A DNA stretch of 64,000 nt, from the NCBI GenBank assembly GCA_019358895.1, contig JAHHIG010000007.1, positions 215,197 to 279,196 of the forward strand, read 5' to 3'. Made by a program: the position numbers and the translations under genes. Below are positions 56,170 through 64,000 of the stretch, one piece after another (positions within the stretch are counted from its first letter, which is position 1; every line of letters starts with the position of its first letter). The notes under the pieces were generated by a model. That model had not been told where the DNA came from. It made no database searches and worked only from the letters and a program-made list of their open reading frames with translations. The stretch is from Tildeniella nuda ZEHNDER 1965/U140 (GTDB lineage: Bacteria > Cyanobacteriota > Cyanobacteriia > Leptolyngbyales > Leptolyngbyaceae).

Positions 56170-58251
56170 TTACGCGTTAAACCCATCAACGCGGTAGCCA
56201 CTATCGGCGAGCAGGGCATAGTCTACTGTCGTAGGGGCATACAGACGGTAGAGCCACTCATAAGACAAGATTGACTGCACGCTGTTAGCAGGATGCGCGT
56301 AGTCATAGGTGCCCGTTACAGGGTTGGCTCCGTCCTGGGATTGTAGAGGCATATAGCTACCTCCATTGGCTGCTCTGGTGTATTCTCCCTTGAAAACAGC
56401 CGTTTGAGGGGTTGAACGATCCACCAGGTTGTAGCCAATCCAGTTCAACCCAACCAGACCCAGCACATGCCCAATTTCGTGCGTCACGACCTGATAGAGT
56501 AGCCAACCTGTAGGGTCGTTGGCAGCAGAGAAGCTATCGGCATTAATGGCAACCTGCCCGACTCGTGGCATGAGATCTGGAGAAGAAATCCAACCACCAA
56601 ACTCATAATCGGGTCCGCCGTTTGCGGCTTCTAGCCCAGCGTTACCTTGATAGGGATTCAGAAAAATAAGGAGATCATCTACATACCGTTTGCTGGTAAA
56701 GCTGTAAGAACGAGTGGAGTTAGCATCCAGTCTATTAATCGCGCTATTGAGCTGAAAATCAGTCCATTCGTTGGCAATTCGCGTTGCCCAGTCGTCAGCG
56801 GCTTTTTGAGCGATCGCCCGCTGCTGAGATGTCCAAAAGCCGATTGAGTCGTTGCGGAAATCTAAATCAATGTTGAAGCGGGTAGAATCAGGCGCATAAG
56901 TGTTGGTCACCTTACCCAGGTCGTACACAGCGCTGCCCGTCAAACCGCCACTCAGTGTGTAGCCAACGGTGTTGCCGAGTAAGCGATCGCTGCTGGAATT
57001 GTCATCTTCGGCAATGAACGATACTGTACGCACGGTTTTCCAGTTTTGGGGGGTAAACGTCAGCGTGTTTTGCGTACCGTTGCTAACGATGCCATCAGCA
57101 TCAACCACCACAAAGCTACCGGACGAGAACGTTAGAGTCACGTTGTTAGCAGGAGCTTGCGTTAGCTGGACTTCAAACGTCCCGGTATTGCCTTCTTGAC
57201 CATTAAAGGTGCGATCGCTAATCTGCACTGTACTGGGAGCGATAAACGTATCCTGTAGCCCAATCTGCCAGTTTAAGTTGCTCATAGGTGACAGATTGAG
57301 CCGCTGGCTGGTGTCTTTAAGATCATCCATGATCCAGGCAACATTCTCTCCAGTCGCGCTGTTACGCCAGAGAATGTCTGTTTTGCCGTCGCCATTGCTA
57401 TCGCCAGTGCCCCGAATTTGCCAATTTGAGTCGCTTACAGACGGCAAAAAAGTGGTGCTCGCGATCGTGGTGCCGCTCAACGACCAGATAAAGTTTTCAC
57501 CTGAAAGGATATTGCGCCACAGAATCTCTGGCTTACCGTCGCGGTTGAAGTCTGCTGCTGCTTGAATTCTAAGGTTTGTTCCGGCTGCGGTTGGCAAAGA
57601 CACTGTGCTGCCCATTGTTGTGCCGTTCATTGCCCAGACGATATTCTGCCCGGTGGCGTAGTTGCGCCAGAGCAGATCGGGTTTCCCATCGCCTGTGAAA
57701 TCTACAGTGCCTTGAATTTGCCAGTTTAAGTCTGCGATCGCTGTGAGAGAAACGCTCGATCGCAGCACCGTACCGTCCATGACCCACGTCACATTCTGCC
57801 CAGTGGCATAGTTGCGCCAGATGATGTCGGTTTTACCGTCACCCGTGAAGTCATTTGCCCCCTCCATACGCCAATTGGGATCGCCAACTGACATTAGCGC
57901 GACAGTCGAAACACGAGTCGCACCATTCATCAGCCAGACTTCGTTTTGACCAGTCGCGTAATTGCGCCACAGCAAATCCGTCTGACCATCACTATTAAAA
58001 TCTGCTCCCACCTTCAGAGGGCGCACTGCTGGAGCCTCAAGCGGCAAAGCAGACACCAGATCTTGCGACGATTCAGGTGCTGTGGCAGCACTCGCCCCAG
58101 AAATAGTGGTATTGCTGAAGTTCGGCGCACTTAAGATAGGGGCAGGACGGCTCAAATTTAGAGGCTGGCTTGACGTTAACAGCGCTGCCGCTGAGTTTTG
58201 ACCCGCGCGTGAGGCAATGTCAGAGGCATGATTGTCGCAATCGACGAACAT
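56170..58251 (-). CDS. FG-GAP/VCBS-repeat protein with a zinc metalloprotease domain
   Basis: The 693-residue protein has five FG-GAP-like repeats (about residues 80-330, each with DFTGDGKTDIIWRNYATGQN-like calcium-binding loops), a Calx-beta-like module (about 345-440) and a C-terminal protease domain. The protease has the zinc-binding motif HEIGHVLGLVG (near residue 585). No classical signal peptide is visible, so export may rely on type I or another route. Similar proteins are surface-bound or secreted. The substrate is unknown. It stands alone. Confidence 0.88.
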   Translation of the reverse strand: MFVDCDNHASDIASRAGQNSAAALLTSSQPLNLSRPAPILSAPNFSNTTISGASAATAPESSQDLVSALPLEAPAVRPLKVGADFNSDGQTDLLWRNYATGQNEVWLMNGATRVSTVALMSVGDPNWRMEGANDFTGDGKTDIIWRNYATGQNVTWVMDGTVLRSSVSLTAIADLNWQIQGTVDFTGDGKPDLLWRNYATGQNIVWAMNGTTMGSTVSLPTAAGTNLRIQAAADFNRDGKPEILWRNILSGENFIWSLSGTTIASTTFLPSVSDSNWQIRGTGDSNGDGKTDILWRNSATGENVAWIMDDLKDTSQRLNLSPMSNLNWQIGLQDTFIAPSTVQISDRTFNGQEGNTGTFEVQLTQAPANNVTLTFSSGSFVVVDADGIVSNGTQNTLTFTPQNWKTVRTVSFIAEDDNSSSDRLLGNTVGYTLSGGLTGSAVYDLGKVTNTYAPDSTRFNIDLDFRNDSIGFWTSQQRAIAQKAADDWATRIANEWTDFQLNSAINRLDANSTRSYSFTSKRYVDDLLIFLNPYQGNAGLEAANGGPDYEFGGWISSPDLMPRVGQVAINADSFSAANDPTGWLLYQVVTHEIGHVLGLVGLNWIGYNLVDRSTPQTAVFKGEYTRAANGGSYMPLQSQDGANPVTGTYDYAHPANSVQSILSYEWLYRLYAPTTVDYALLADSGYRVDGFNA

Positions 58252-58478
58252 TGGGCAACCAAGAAGATTTATGGTCTTATTTTATACCGTTTTGATTCCT
58301 CACCCTTCAAGAATGTCTGAGTTGGAGCGCTATTTTGGTCTAGAGTAAAAGTTGTGTGAAGGCGATCGACAACTCTGTAAAGAGTGCTATGCCTACCGAT
58401 GGCTCGTATCCGGATCACACGCGCAAGCAAAAACGCCACCGAAGCTAACTCAGTATCGGCTCAAACAGATGTATCCAT

Positions 58479-58757
58479 TTATTCACCGTACTGGGCGATA
58501 GAGCGAGCGAGAATGCTCATCACTTCACCGGGGTTAGGTCCCGGTAACAAGGGACTCCATTCACGCACTTCAGCAAACCGCAGGCGATGCAAAGTTTGAA
58601 TCGTACCAGTCACGCCTTGACGAGAGCCAATCACTAAAATTCTCAACGACTCACGATCGGACGTTTGGTCTCTAGACTTCTTACTGGCTGTAAAATCAGA
58701 CGCGTTGCTGGCAGAAAGCAAAAAATTTTCAGGCATAGAGCTAATCCAGGATGACAT
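58479..58757 (-). CDS. Conserved small hypothetical protein
   Basis: The C-terminal half (LRILVIGSRQGVTGTIQTL, then FAEVREWSPLLPGPNPGEVM) looks like a conserved cyanobacterial motif block of unknown function. I take ATG 58757 (92 residues) as the start; ATG 58736 is equally possible. The frame is open to 58868, but that part lacks protein-like features. No membrane segment is present. Confidence 0.65.
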   Translation of the reverse strand: MSSWISSMPENFLLSASNASDFTASKKSRDQTSDRESLRILVIGSRQGVTGTIQTLHRLRFAEVREWSPLLPGPNPGEVMSILARSIAQYGE

Positions 58758-59003
58758 AAATGTGATCTTGACTACCGAGTATTGTTTACTGATAGCAATG
58801 CTAGTTAGCCGTAGCACAGTCCAGCTTAACTGGCACTTTACTGATGGCACTGTGCGGTAGTCTGTCAATTAATTTACACGGTAAAGAGTAGAATGTCAAT
58901 CAATCGATCAGCTGCGTTTGCTTGCACTTGCTATAGCAGCAGCACACATCAAGGTGTGGGTATGACTCCAAGCTCAGTGCTTTATGGCTCGATTCCTGCT
59001 TAT

Positions 59004-59237
59004 TTAAACCCAACTAATGGTGCGAAGCCATTTCCATACGCCTGTATGTCTCCTGACAATGACTCCCTGGCTTTGCTCTTTTGCGATCGCCATCAGTTCG
59101 TCTGTGCTAAAGCTATAGCCTAACTGCTCCGTGATTCTCACGAAGTCATCTGGATTCGTTACACCTTCAAACCGATCGCGTAACGTTTCGTCGTAGGCGA
59201 TCGCTTCAAGAAATCGATTCGCGCTTTCTGTAGACAT
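59004..59237 (-). CDS. Nif11-type leader-like peptide
   Basis: From ATG 59237 the product is 77 residues. MSTESANRFLEAIAYDETLR and the later FVRITEQLGYSFSTDEL are the Nif11 domain pattern, found in leader regions of ribosomally made peptide natural products and in orphan proteins. The C-terminal part (VRRHTGVWKWLRTISWV) is basic and Trp-rich, has no Gly-Gly cleavage site and no run of Cys, Ser or Thr. No modifying enzyme is nearby, so it is probably an orphan. Confidence 0.82.
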   Translation of the reverse strand: MSTESANRFLEAIAYDETLRDRFEGVTNPDDFVRITEQLGYSFSTDELMAIAKEQSQGVIVRRHTGVWKWLRTISWV

Positions 59238-59429
59238 CCTTGAACCTCCTGCTGTAGCATTTCCACCCAACTTCACGATCGTCCTTATCGTTATATTGCC
59301 CTAAATGCCACCCGTACTAGCAAGACGGTGCAGGGGAATTAAAGGGTAGCCTCATCTAAAGCGCTTAAGAAAATCATAGATACCTTTAACAATCTACTAG
59401 CCGTTTTAAGTTGCAGACAGACTTTGTAC

Positions 59430-59589
59430 GGGAGCATGTTACTTTCGTAAGTTGCTGCCTTTGCCCTCATCCCCAGCCCTTCTCCCCAAGGAGAAGGGAG
59501 CAAGATTCAAAGTCCCTCTCCCACAGGGAGAGGGCTTAAAGCCTACGGCATACAAGAAAAGGGTGAGGGCGCAAAGGTGACATGCTCCC
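59430..59589 (-). mobile_element. 160-bp MITE, family 2, copy 2, with target duplication
   Basis: The reverse complement equals the copy at 46690-46849 except for one base near the end (GTAAC for GTGAC). It is flanked by the 8-bp direct repeat CTTTGTAC (59422-59429 and 59590-59597). Confidence 0.92.
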
Positions 59590-59673
59590 CTTTGTACCTA
59601 TCTAAAGTGGGCATGTTTACATCAATCAATTAAATTAGAAATTGTTGGTCGAGCAGCAATTAATACCAGTTTG

Positions 59674-59864
59674 CTATAGCAGTCCTAGATCTTTTGTGAG
59701 CAAGACTGCCTCATTTAGCAGTTAACAATCAGCAAAAAAGCTGATCGTTGACCGTTTATAGCGGTTCCTAATCCAGTGAAGTACAGTCGTAAAAAGGCAG
59801 AGGGCAGAAGTTAAAGAGCACAGCGCTTTCCTTCTGCCTTCTGCCTCCTGCCTTCTGCTTTAAT
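59674..59864. repeat. Dispersed repeat and CTTCTGC simple repeats
   Basis: It begins CTATAGCAGTCCTAGAT and contains TATAGCGGTTCCTAATCC, shared inverted with 27240-27283. AGAGGGCAGAAG and CCTTCTGCCTCC tracts follow. A related sequence lies at 63487-63647. Confidence 0.6.
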
Positions 59865-59900
59865 CACAAGCATCAGAATAGCGCCAGTTTGAAGGTTAGT

Positions 59901-60077
59901 CTGAGAGGATGTTTTAAAAATCCAGGTTCTTGTAGCCCTGGCGACTGAAGTCGCGGCTACACGGACAAAACCTGCCTTCGCAGGTTCCCAAGCCTTCACG
60001 TTTCGGTAGTCCGCGCAGGCGGACTTTGTTTACGTAGTCGCGGTTTTAACCGCCAGACACTTTTCAAACAACCTCTG
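59901..60077 (+). repeat. Dispersed palindromic repeat, family 3, copy 2
   Basis: The ends AGAGGATGTTTTAAAA and, inverted, AGAGGTTGTTTGAAAA frame several small palindromes (GCGACTGAAGTCGC, CCTGCCTTCGCAGG, GTCCGCGCAGGCGGAC). The inner part matches 16352-16490. It ends just before the stop codon of the hybrid kinase gene. Confidence 0.75.
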
Positions 60078-60090
60078 AGGTTGAAATGCC

Positions 60091-63000
60091 TTAATGTTCA
60101 GCTTCGTCGAGCATACTTTCAGGTGTGGCAAGCAGTGTCAAAACTTGGTCAAACTGAAAGCCTTCAACCAGTTCAACCAGAACCTCTTTTAAAGCTGAGT
60201 GTGCAGGCGGTATTTGCTGCAACAGTTCAAGCACCCGTGAGTCGCTACATTCCAAAGCCGCCTGATGTAGCTGTATTTTCCATGCTTCTGGCAGCTCAGT
60301 CAAAGTGGCTTGCAAAGCAGTTTTATCGAGTTGAGGTGTGTGCTGATGACGTTGATCGTGATGATTTGACTGTGCGCGATCGGTCGCTTCGTAAAGATAC
60401 TGCACACCCAAATGTTGACTAATTTTGGTAAACAATGTGCGCCGCTGAAAGGGTTTGCTGAGAAAATCATCACAACCAACGGCAAGAAATGCCTGCCGCT
60501 GTTCTTCAAACGCACTGGCTGTCAGCGCGATGATGATCGTGTCTTTAGTCTGAGCATCAGCTTTGATCTGCCGTGTTGCTTCGATGCCGTTCAGCACGGG
60601 CATACGCATATCCATCAAAATCAGGTGTGGCTGCCATGCTTTACAAAGCGCGATCGCCTCTAGCCCGTTGTCCACTTCTTTTAGTTCTAAGCCTGGTAGA
60701 TCCAAGATTTGTGCAAGCAAATAGCGGTTAGTTGCGTTGTCTTCGGCAATCAGAATCCGGTAAATCGCTTGGTTGGGCACTAGCCCGATGACTGCTTGGG
60801 TGCTTGGTCGCAGCGCGGGAGTGGCGATCGACGGCAGGTAACCAACTGGGATAGCGAAAGAGAACAGACTGCCTTGATCCTGTTGGCTTGTAAATGTGAT
60901 TTCGCCACCCATTAACTGCACAAATTTCTGACTGATAGCCAGCCCCAACCCGGTACCTTCTGCCGAAATCAAGCCTGTTCGAGTTTGCTGAAATGGCTTA
61001 AAGAGTTTTTGCTGCTCAGCTAACGCTATCCCCGCGCCCGTGTCTTCCACCTCAAAGTACAACATTATTTGTGGCTCAGAGGGCGCTGGTTCGAGGTGTA
61101 GTTCGTTGCTGGAAGAGTTTGGTTCGATCGCTTTTGAAAGCCTTAAGGTGACGCTACCCCGTTGAGTGAATTTGATCGCGTTGCCTAAGAGGTTAATCAA
61201 AATTTGTTGGAGTTTACCTTCATCGGCGGTGATTAATGGGGGCACATCATTGGAACATGCGATCGTAAACTGTAGGTTTTTAGTTTCGGCTCGCAGCCGC
61301 AGCATTTCCTCTAAATTGTTCAAAAGAGTGTGAAGATTGAAGCGCTCAACGTCTAGAGAGATACGTCCTGCCTCAATTTTAGACATTTCTAACACGTCGT
61401 TAATCAACTTAAGCAGGTGCTCACCACTACGGTTGATGATGTGAAGATGCTCTTGTTGAGTCTGTGTCAGCGATGAATCACACGCCATGAGTTGAGAGAA
61501 GCCCAGCACTGCATTTAAGGGAGTCCGTAACTCATGGCTCATGTTTGCCAAAAACTCACTTTTTGCCTGGTTAGCACGATCAGCAAGCTCTTTAGCTTGT
61601 TGCAATGCGGCTGCCTGCTGCTGCGTTTGGGCAAACAATTCGGCTTGCTGTACCGCGACCCCTAGCTGGCTGCTGATTTGAGAGACAACCCGGATTTCTG
61701 CCTCTTGCCACTGGCGAGGAGTAGCGTTCTGGTAGGCTGCTAGCAAGCCCCAGAGTTGGGTACCACAAAAGATTGGGACGGTAACATAGGCGCGTGCTTG
61801 TAGCGATTCAAGCAGTTCGATGTAGCACGCATTAAAACCTGCTGCGTAAATGTCTGGCACACAGCAATAGTTTGTTTTCTCACGGTAGAGTCCGCCTTCG
61901 TTTGCTTGCAGGTACGTGTCTTGAATCACGACCTCATTGCCATCAAGCCGCTTGATAATACAGTCTGACTGATCAACAGCTACCTTTGCGAGTTCTGGAT
62001 CGTCAAGGCGAAACGGCACGATCGCGTTCCAGTCTGCTGCCACCGATTCAGCAACCACATTGCCGCTCCAGTCTGGGTTAAAGCGGTAGATGAGAGCACG
62101 ATCGCATCGCATCGCTTGCCGCAGTTCCACCGTTGTCGTACTAAAAATATCGTTTAGATCTAAGCTCTGTCGCATCCGCAGAATGACGCTCGTAGTGGCA
62201 CGTTCCCGTTCTGCCATGCGTTGTAGTTCTGCATCTGCCGCAATCCGCTCCTGAATTTCGGTTTCGAGTGCCGTATTGATCTCAATGAGTGCCGTTGTCC
62301 GTTCTTCGACTCGAAATTCCAATGCTTCATACGCATCGCTGCGGGCTTGCTCTGCCCATTGACGTTCAAGCTCAGCCGCAGCGCGAGCAGCAAACACATT
62401 CACAATGGCAGCTTTGGTTTCATCTACCGCTAGTGGTTGAGTGTTGAGCAGGCACAAATGACCAATGACATGCCCCGTTGCACTCATTAAGGGCACTCCA
62501 AAGTAGCTCTTCGCCTGCATTGCTTTGATCACAGACGACTTTGGGAAGCGGACTTGCAGTGTGTCGGGGTAGTAGCATCGTTGAGCCTCTTGAATCACGA
62601 CCTCACACGGGTTGTTTGCCAGTGGGAAGGTGACATTCTCCGCCAATTTTTGGCTTGACCAGACAGCTAGTGTTTTGAGCCGATCGGGTGGGTCGCCTAG
62701 TACTTCTGTCACCATGACATAGGGCACCTCCAGCGCGATCGCCAGATGCTTGACCAGCGCCGGAAAGAAGTCTTTGCCAGTGGCAGCAGCCGTACCAGCT
62801 ACAATATTGCGCAGTGTGTCTTCTGCCCGCCGCCGTTCGATAATCTCAAGCTGCAATTTTTCGTTAAGCACTTCAAGTTCGTCGGGTGTCTTGAGTGCTA
62901 GAAACTGGGGTAACAGGTTCACAAGCTGCAATGCGGTGTAGCAAGAGACTAAAGCCGTCAGCGCATGCACACCGCCTGACAGCCAGTAAGCAGGATGCCA

Positions 63001-63258
63001 CAGTGTCCAAATATCTAGCAGATGCCCGGTGCCGCAGAGCACAATGAAGGCTCCAAACATGGCAAAGACAAAGGAGAACGGAATGTCTTTGCGCTTTTGG
63101 ATGAAGTAGACCAGCATGGCTGGAATGGAAAAGTAAGCGATCGCAATCAGCGCATTGCTGACAACGTGCAACCCCACCAACGGCGTTTGCCAGAGATAGC
63201 ATTGTCCATGAGGCATGTATCCACTGGGCGAAAGCAGATTTTTGAGCAGTTCCAGCAT
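60091..63258 (-). CDS. Hybrid kinase: ethylene-binding (ETR1-like) domain, GAF, cyanobacteriochrome-like GAF, HisKA, HATPase, REC
   Basis: From ATG 63258 the product is 1055 residues. Three membrane helices (about 25-118) match the plant ethylene receptor ETR1: IAIAYFSIP, then [16 protein letters not shown] with the copper ligands Cys75 and His79. A first GAF domain covers about 155-310. A second (about 370-540) looks like a bilin-binding cyanobacteriochrome GAF ([20 protein letters not shown], candidate bilin Cys478). HisKA follows ([14 protein letters not shown], His near 571), then HATPase ([16 protein letters not shown]) and a receiver ([10 protein letters not shown], near 880). The architecture resembles Synechocystis SynEtr1/UirS, which senses ethylene and UV-A. 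The aspartate just before IAIAYFSIP in ETR1 (Asp25) is Asn35 here. Confidence 0.92.
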   Translation of the reverse strand: MLELLKNLLSPSGYMPHGQCYLWQTPLVGLHVVSNALIAIAYFSIPAMLVYFIQKRKDIPFSFVFAMFGAFIVLCGTGHLLDIWTLWHPAYWLSGGVHALTALVSCYTALQLVNLLPQFLALKTPDELEVLNEKLQLEIIERRRAEDTLRNIVAGTAAATGKDFFPALVKHLAIALEVPYVMVTEVLGDPPDRLKTLAVWSSQKLAENVTFPLANNPCEVVIQEAQRCYYPDTLQVRFPKSSVIKAMQAKSYFGVPLMSATGHVIGHLCLLNTQPLAVDETKAAIVNVFAARAAAELERQWAEQARSDAYEALEFRVEERTTALIEINTALETEIQERIAADAELQRMAERERATTSVILRMRQSLDLNDIFSTTTVELRQAMRCDRALIYRFNPDWSGNVVAESVAADWNAIVPFRLDDPELAKVAVDQSDCIIKRLDGNEVVIQDTYLQANEGGLYREKTNYCCVPDIYAAGFNACYIELLESLQARAYVTVPIFCGTQLWGLLAAYQNATPRQWQEAEIRVVSQISSQLGVAVQQAELFAQTQQQAAALQQAKELADRANQAKSEFLANMSHELRTPLNAVLGFSQLMACDSSLTQTQQEHLHIINRSGEHLLKLINDVLEMSKIEAGRISLDVERFNLHTLLNNLEEMLRLRAETKNLQFTIACSNDVPPLITADEGKLQQILINLLGNAIKFTQRGSVTLRLSKAIEPNSSSNELHLEPAPSEPQIMLYFEVEDTGAGIALAEQQKLFKPFQQTRTGLISAEGTGLGLAISQKFVQLMGGEITFTSQQDQGSLFSFAIPVGYLPSIATPALRPSTQAVIGLVPNQAIYRILIAEDNATNRYLLAQILDLPGLELKEVDNGLEAIALCKAWQPHLILMDMRMPVLNGIEATRQIKADAQTKDTIIIALTASAFEEQRQAFLAVGCDDFLSKPFQRRTLFTKISQHLGVQYLYEATDRAQSNHHDQRHQHTPQLDKTALQATLTELPEAWKIQLHQAALECSDSRVLELLQQIPPAHSALKEVLVELVEGFQFDQVLTLLATPESMLDEAEH

Positions 63259-63948
63259 GGTTCTCACAGTATTCTCATAGTGGCAACCTCTCCTACAGTG
63301 CAATGGTCGCTAAGCTGAGCGATCGCAAAAAACCATTCTGTCGAATCGGTTTGAGTAAGAGGTTAGCGCTTTAGAGGCTCACACTCTTAAAGCACCAGGC
63401 ATGGCTCAGACCCCTGACGGTCTCAAGAAGTCTCTGTTACCTGTACCTGATTCATTTTGCTTAGCGCTTTTAGGCATGACTATACGACTACAGCAGTCCT
63501 AAATCATTTGTAACAAGCCATTTGGAAGCAAGACTTAATCATTTAGCGACCAGCAACTAGCTTTTTATTGACCGCTGACCGCTGACCGCTGACCGCCGAC
63601 TGCTCATACCAGCATCATTCTCATCATTCAAATAGGATCGCTATATGTGTCTATCGATGCCCCCAAAAGCAGATGCCTCCAGGAAACGCTAGGCGCGTGA
63701 GCTAGCTCTTACTATTGTGCCCAGCTCTTCGCGAAAATACTTGGCTTTTATGGTTTTCGACCCGGTTCTTCAAAGAGCCGAAAAGAGCTTGGTCGAAAAT
63801 TTATGCAAAAAATTTACGCAAATCACCAGACTCCTGATTGACCCGCAGATTTGGTTTGGCTAAAGCTACAATAGCTAAGCTCGACTTTGTCCATTGTGAA
63901 GGGGAGGAAAGGTAGCAAAATCAGGAAAGTGTTATTCGATTTCTCCTG
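63259..63948. other. Right-end intergenic region with dispersed repeats
   Basis: It contains TGACCGC heptamers (63570-63604) inside a dispersed repeat (63487-63647; ends CAGCAGTCCTAAATC and GGATCGCTATAT) related to 59674-59775. The part 63700-63890 is AT-rich and without a recognisable gene. It may include the end of a transposable element. Confidence 0.55.
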
Positions 63949-64000
63949 ATGCACTTGCTACCAAAAGAGTTAATGCCCTGGGTTCTGGTCTTTGCCCCGT
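63949..64000 (+). CDS. Possible start of a transposase gene, cut by the window edge
   Basis: The first 17 codons read MHLLPKELMPWVLVFAP. This resembles the N-terminus of some cyanobacterial IS701/IS4-type transposases. Too little is visible to be sure. Confidence 0.35.
   Translation, partial: MHLLPKELMPWVLVFAP

Overview
The window comes from a cyanobacterial chromosome. It encodes light-dependent protochlorophyllide reductase, photosystem I subunit PsaJ, the Calvin-cycle regulator CP12, cyanobacterial GlpX (FBPase/SBPase), a Gap2-type GAPDH, ferredoxin-dependent sulfite reductase and an SLH-domain outer-membrane porin. The HIP1 palindrome GCGATCGC and its GATCGC core recur throughout. Heptanucleotide tandem repeats (units such as TGACCGC and CCCCACA) and short inverted-repeat elements are also frequent. 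The abundance of signalling genes and repeats suggests a mid- to large-genome, possibly filamentous (Leptolyngbya-like) lineage, but the sequence alone does not fix the genus. I saw no rRNA, tRNA, CRISPR array or prophage.

Layout. 0-8.7 kb: exopolysaccharide tyrosine kinase (cut by the left edge) and a kinase-less paralogue, a metallophosphoesterase, a PRC-barrel protein, a single-domain response regulator and an ABC exporter whose stop codon lies in a small mobile element. 8.7-16.7 kb: an iron-uptake-type porin with Fur-like upstream sites and a translation-start region resembling a Yfr1 sRNA target, a histidine phosphatase, glycogen phosphorylase, a small conserved protein and an 11-unit array of 21-bp repeats. 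16.7-24.6 kb: an accessory island. It starts with a translationally coupled ATPase + TPR-protein pair and continues with seven toxin-antitoxin-type modules. Relics of the 3' end of the TPR gene lie between several of these modules, which suggests repeated duplication and replacement at one locus.

24.6-46.2 kb is mainly core metabolism: por, tatC, psaJ (short, easily missed), ybaB, a low-molecular-weight phosphatase, plsC, tadA, grxC, cp12, glpX, hemA, murB/murC, nadD, gap2, mnmE, sir and an outer-membrane-like beta-barrel protein. CP12, GlpX and Gap2 together represent light/dark control of the Calvin cycle. NadD, MnmE and one histidine kinase carry in-frame insertions made of the same simple repeats seen between genes.

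46.2-64 kb is dominated by signal transduction: an RsbRD-like-domain kinase, a 1224-residue CHASE3-HAMP-GAF hybrid kinase with three receivers, a CheR-CheB pair overlapping a REC-PAS kinase, a large FG-GAP/metalloprotease protein, a Nif11-type leader-like peptide, and a hybrid kinase that joins a plant-ETR1-like ethylene-binding membrane domain to a cyanobacteriochrome-like GAF domain. Two 160-bp mobile elements that differ at a single base and have 8-9 bp target duplications lie at 46.7 and 59.4 kb. A transposase gene probably begins at the right edge.
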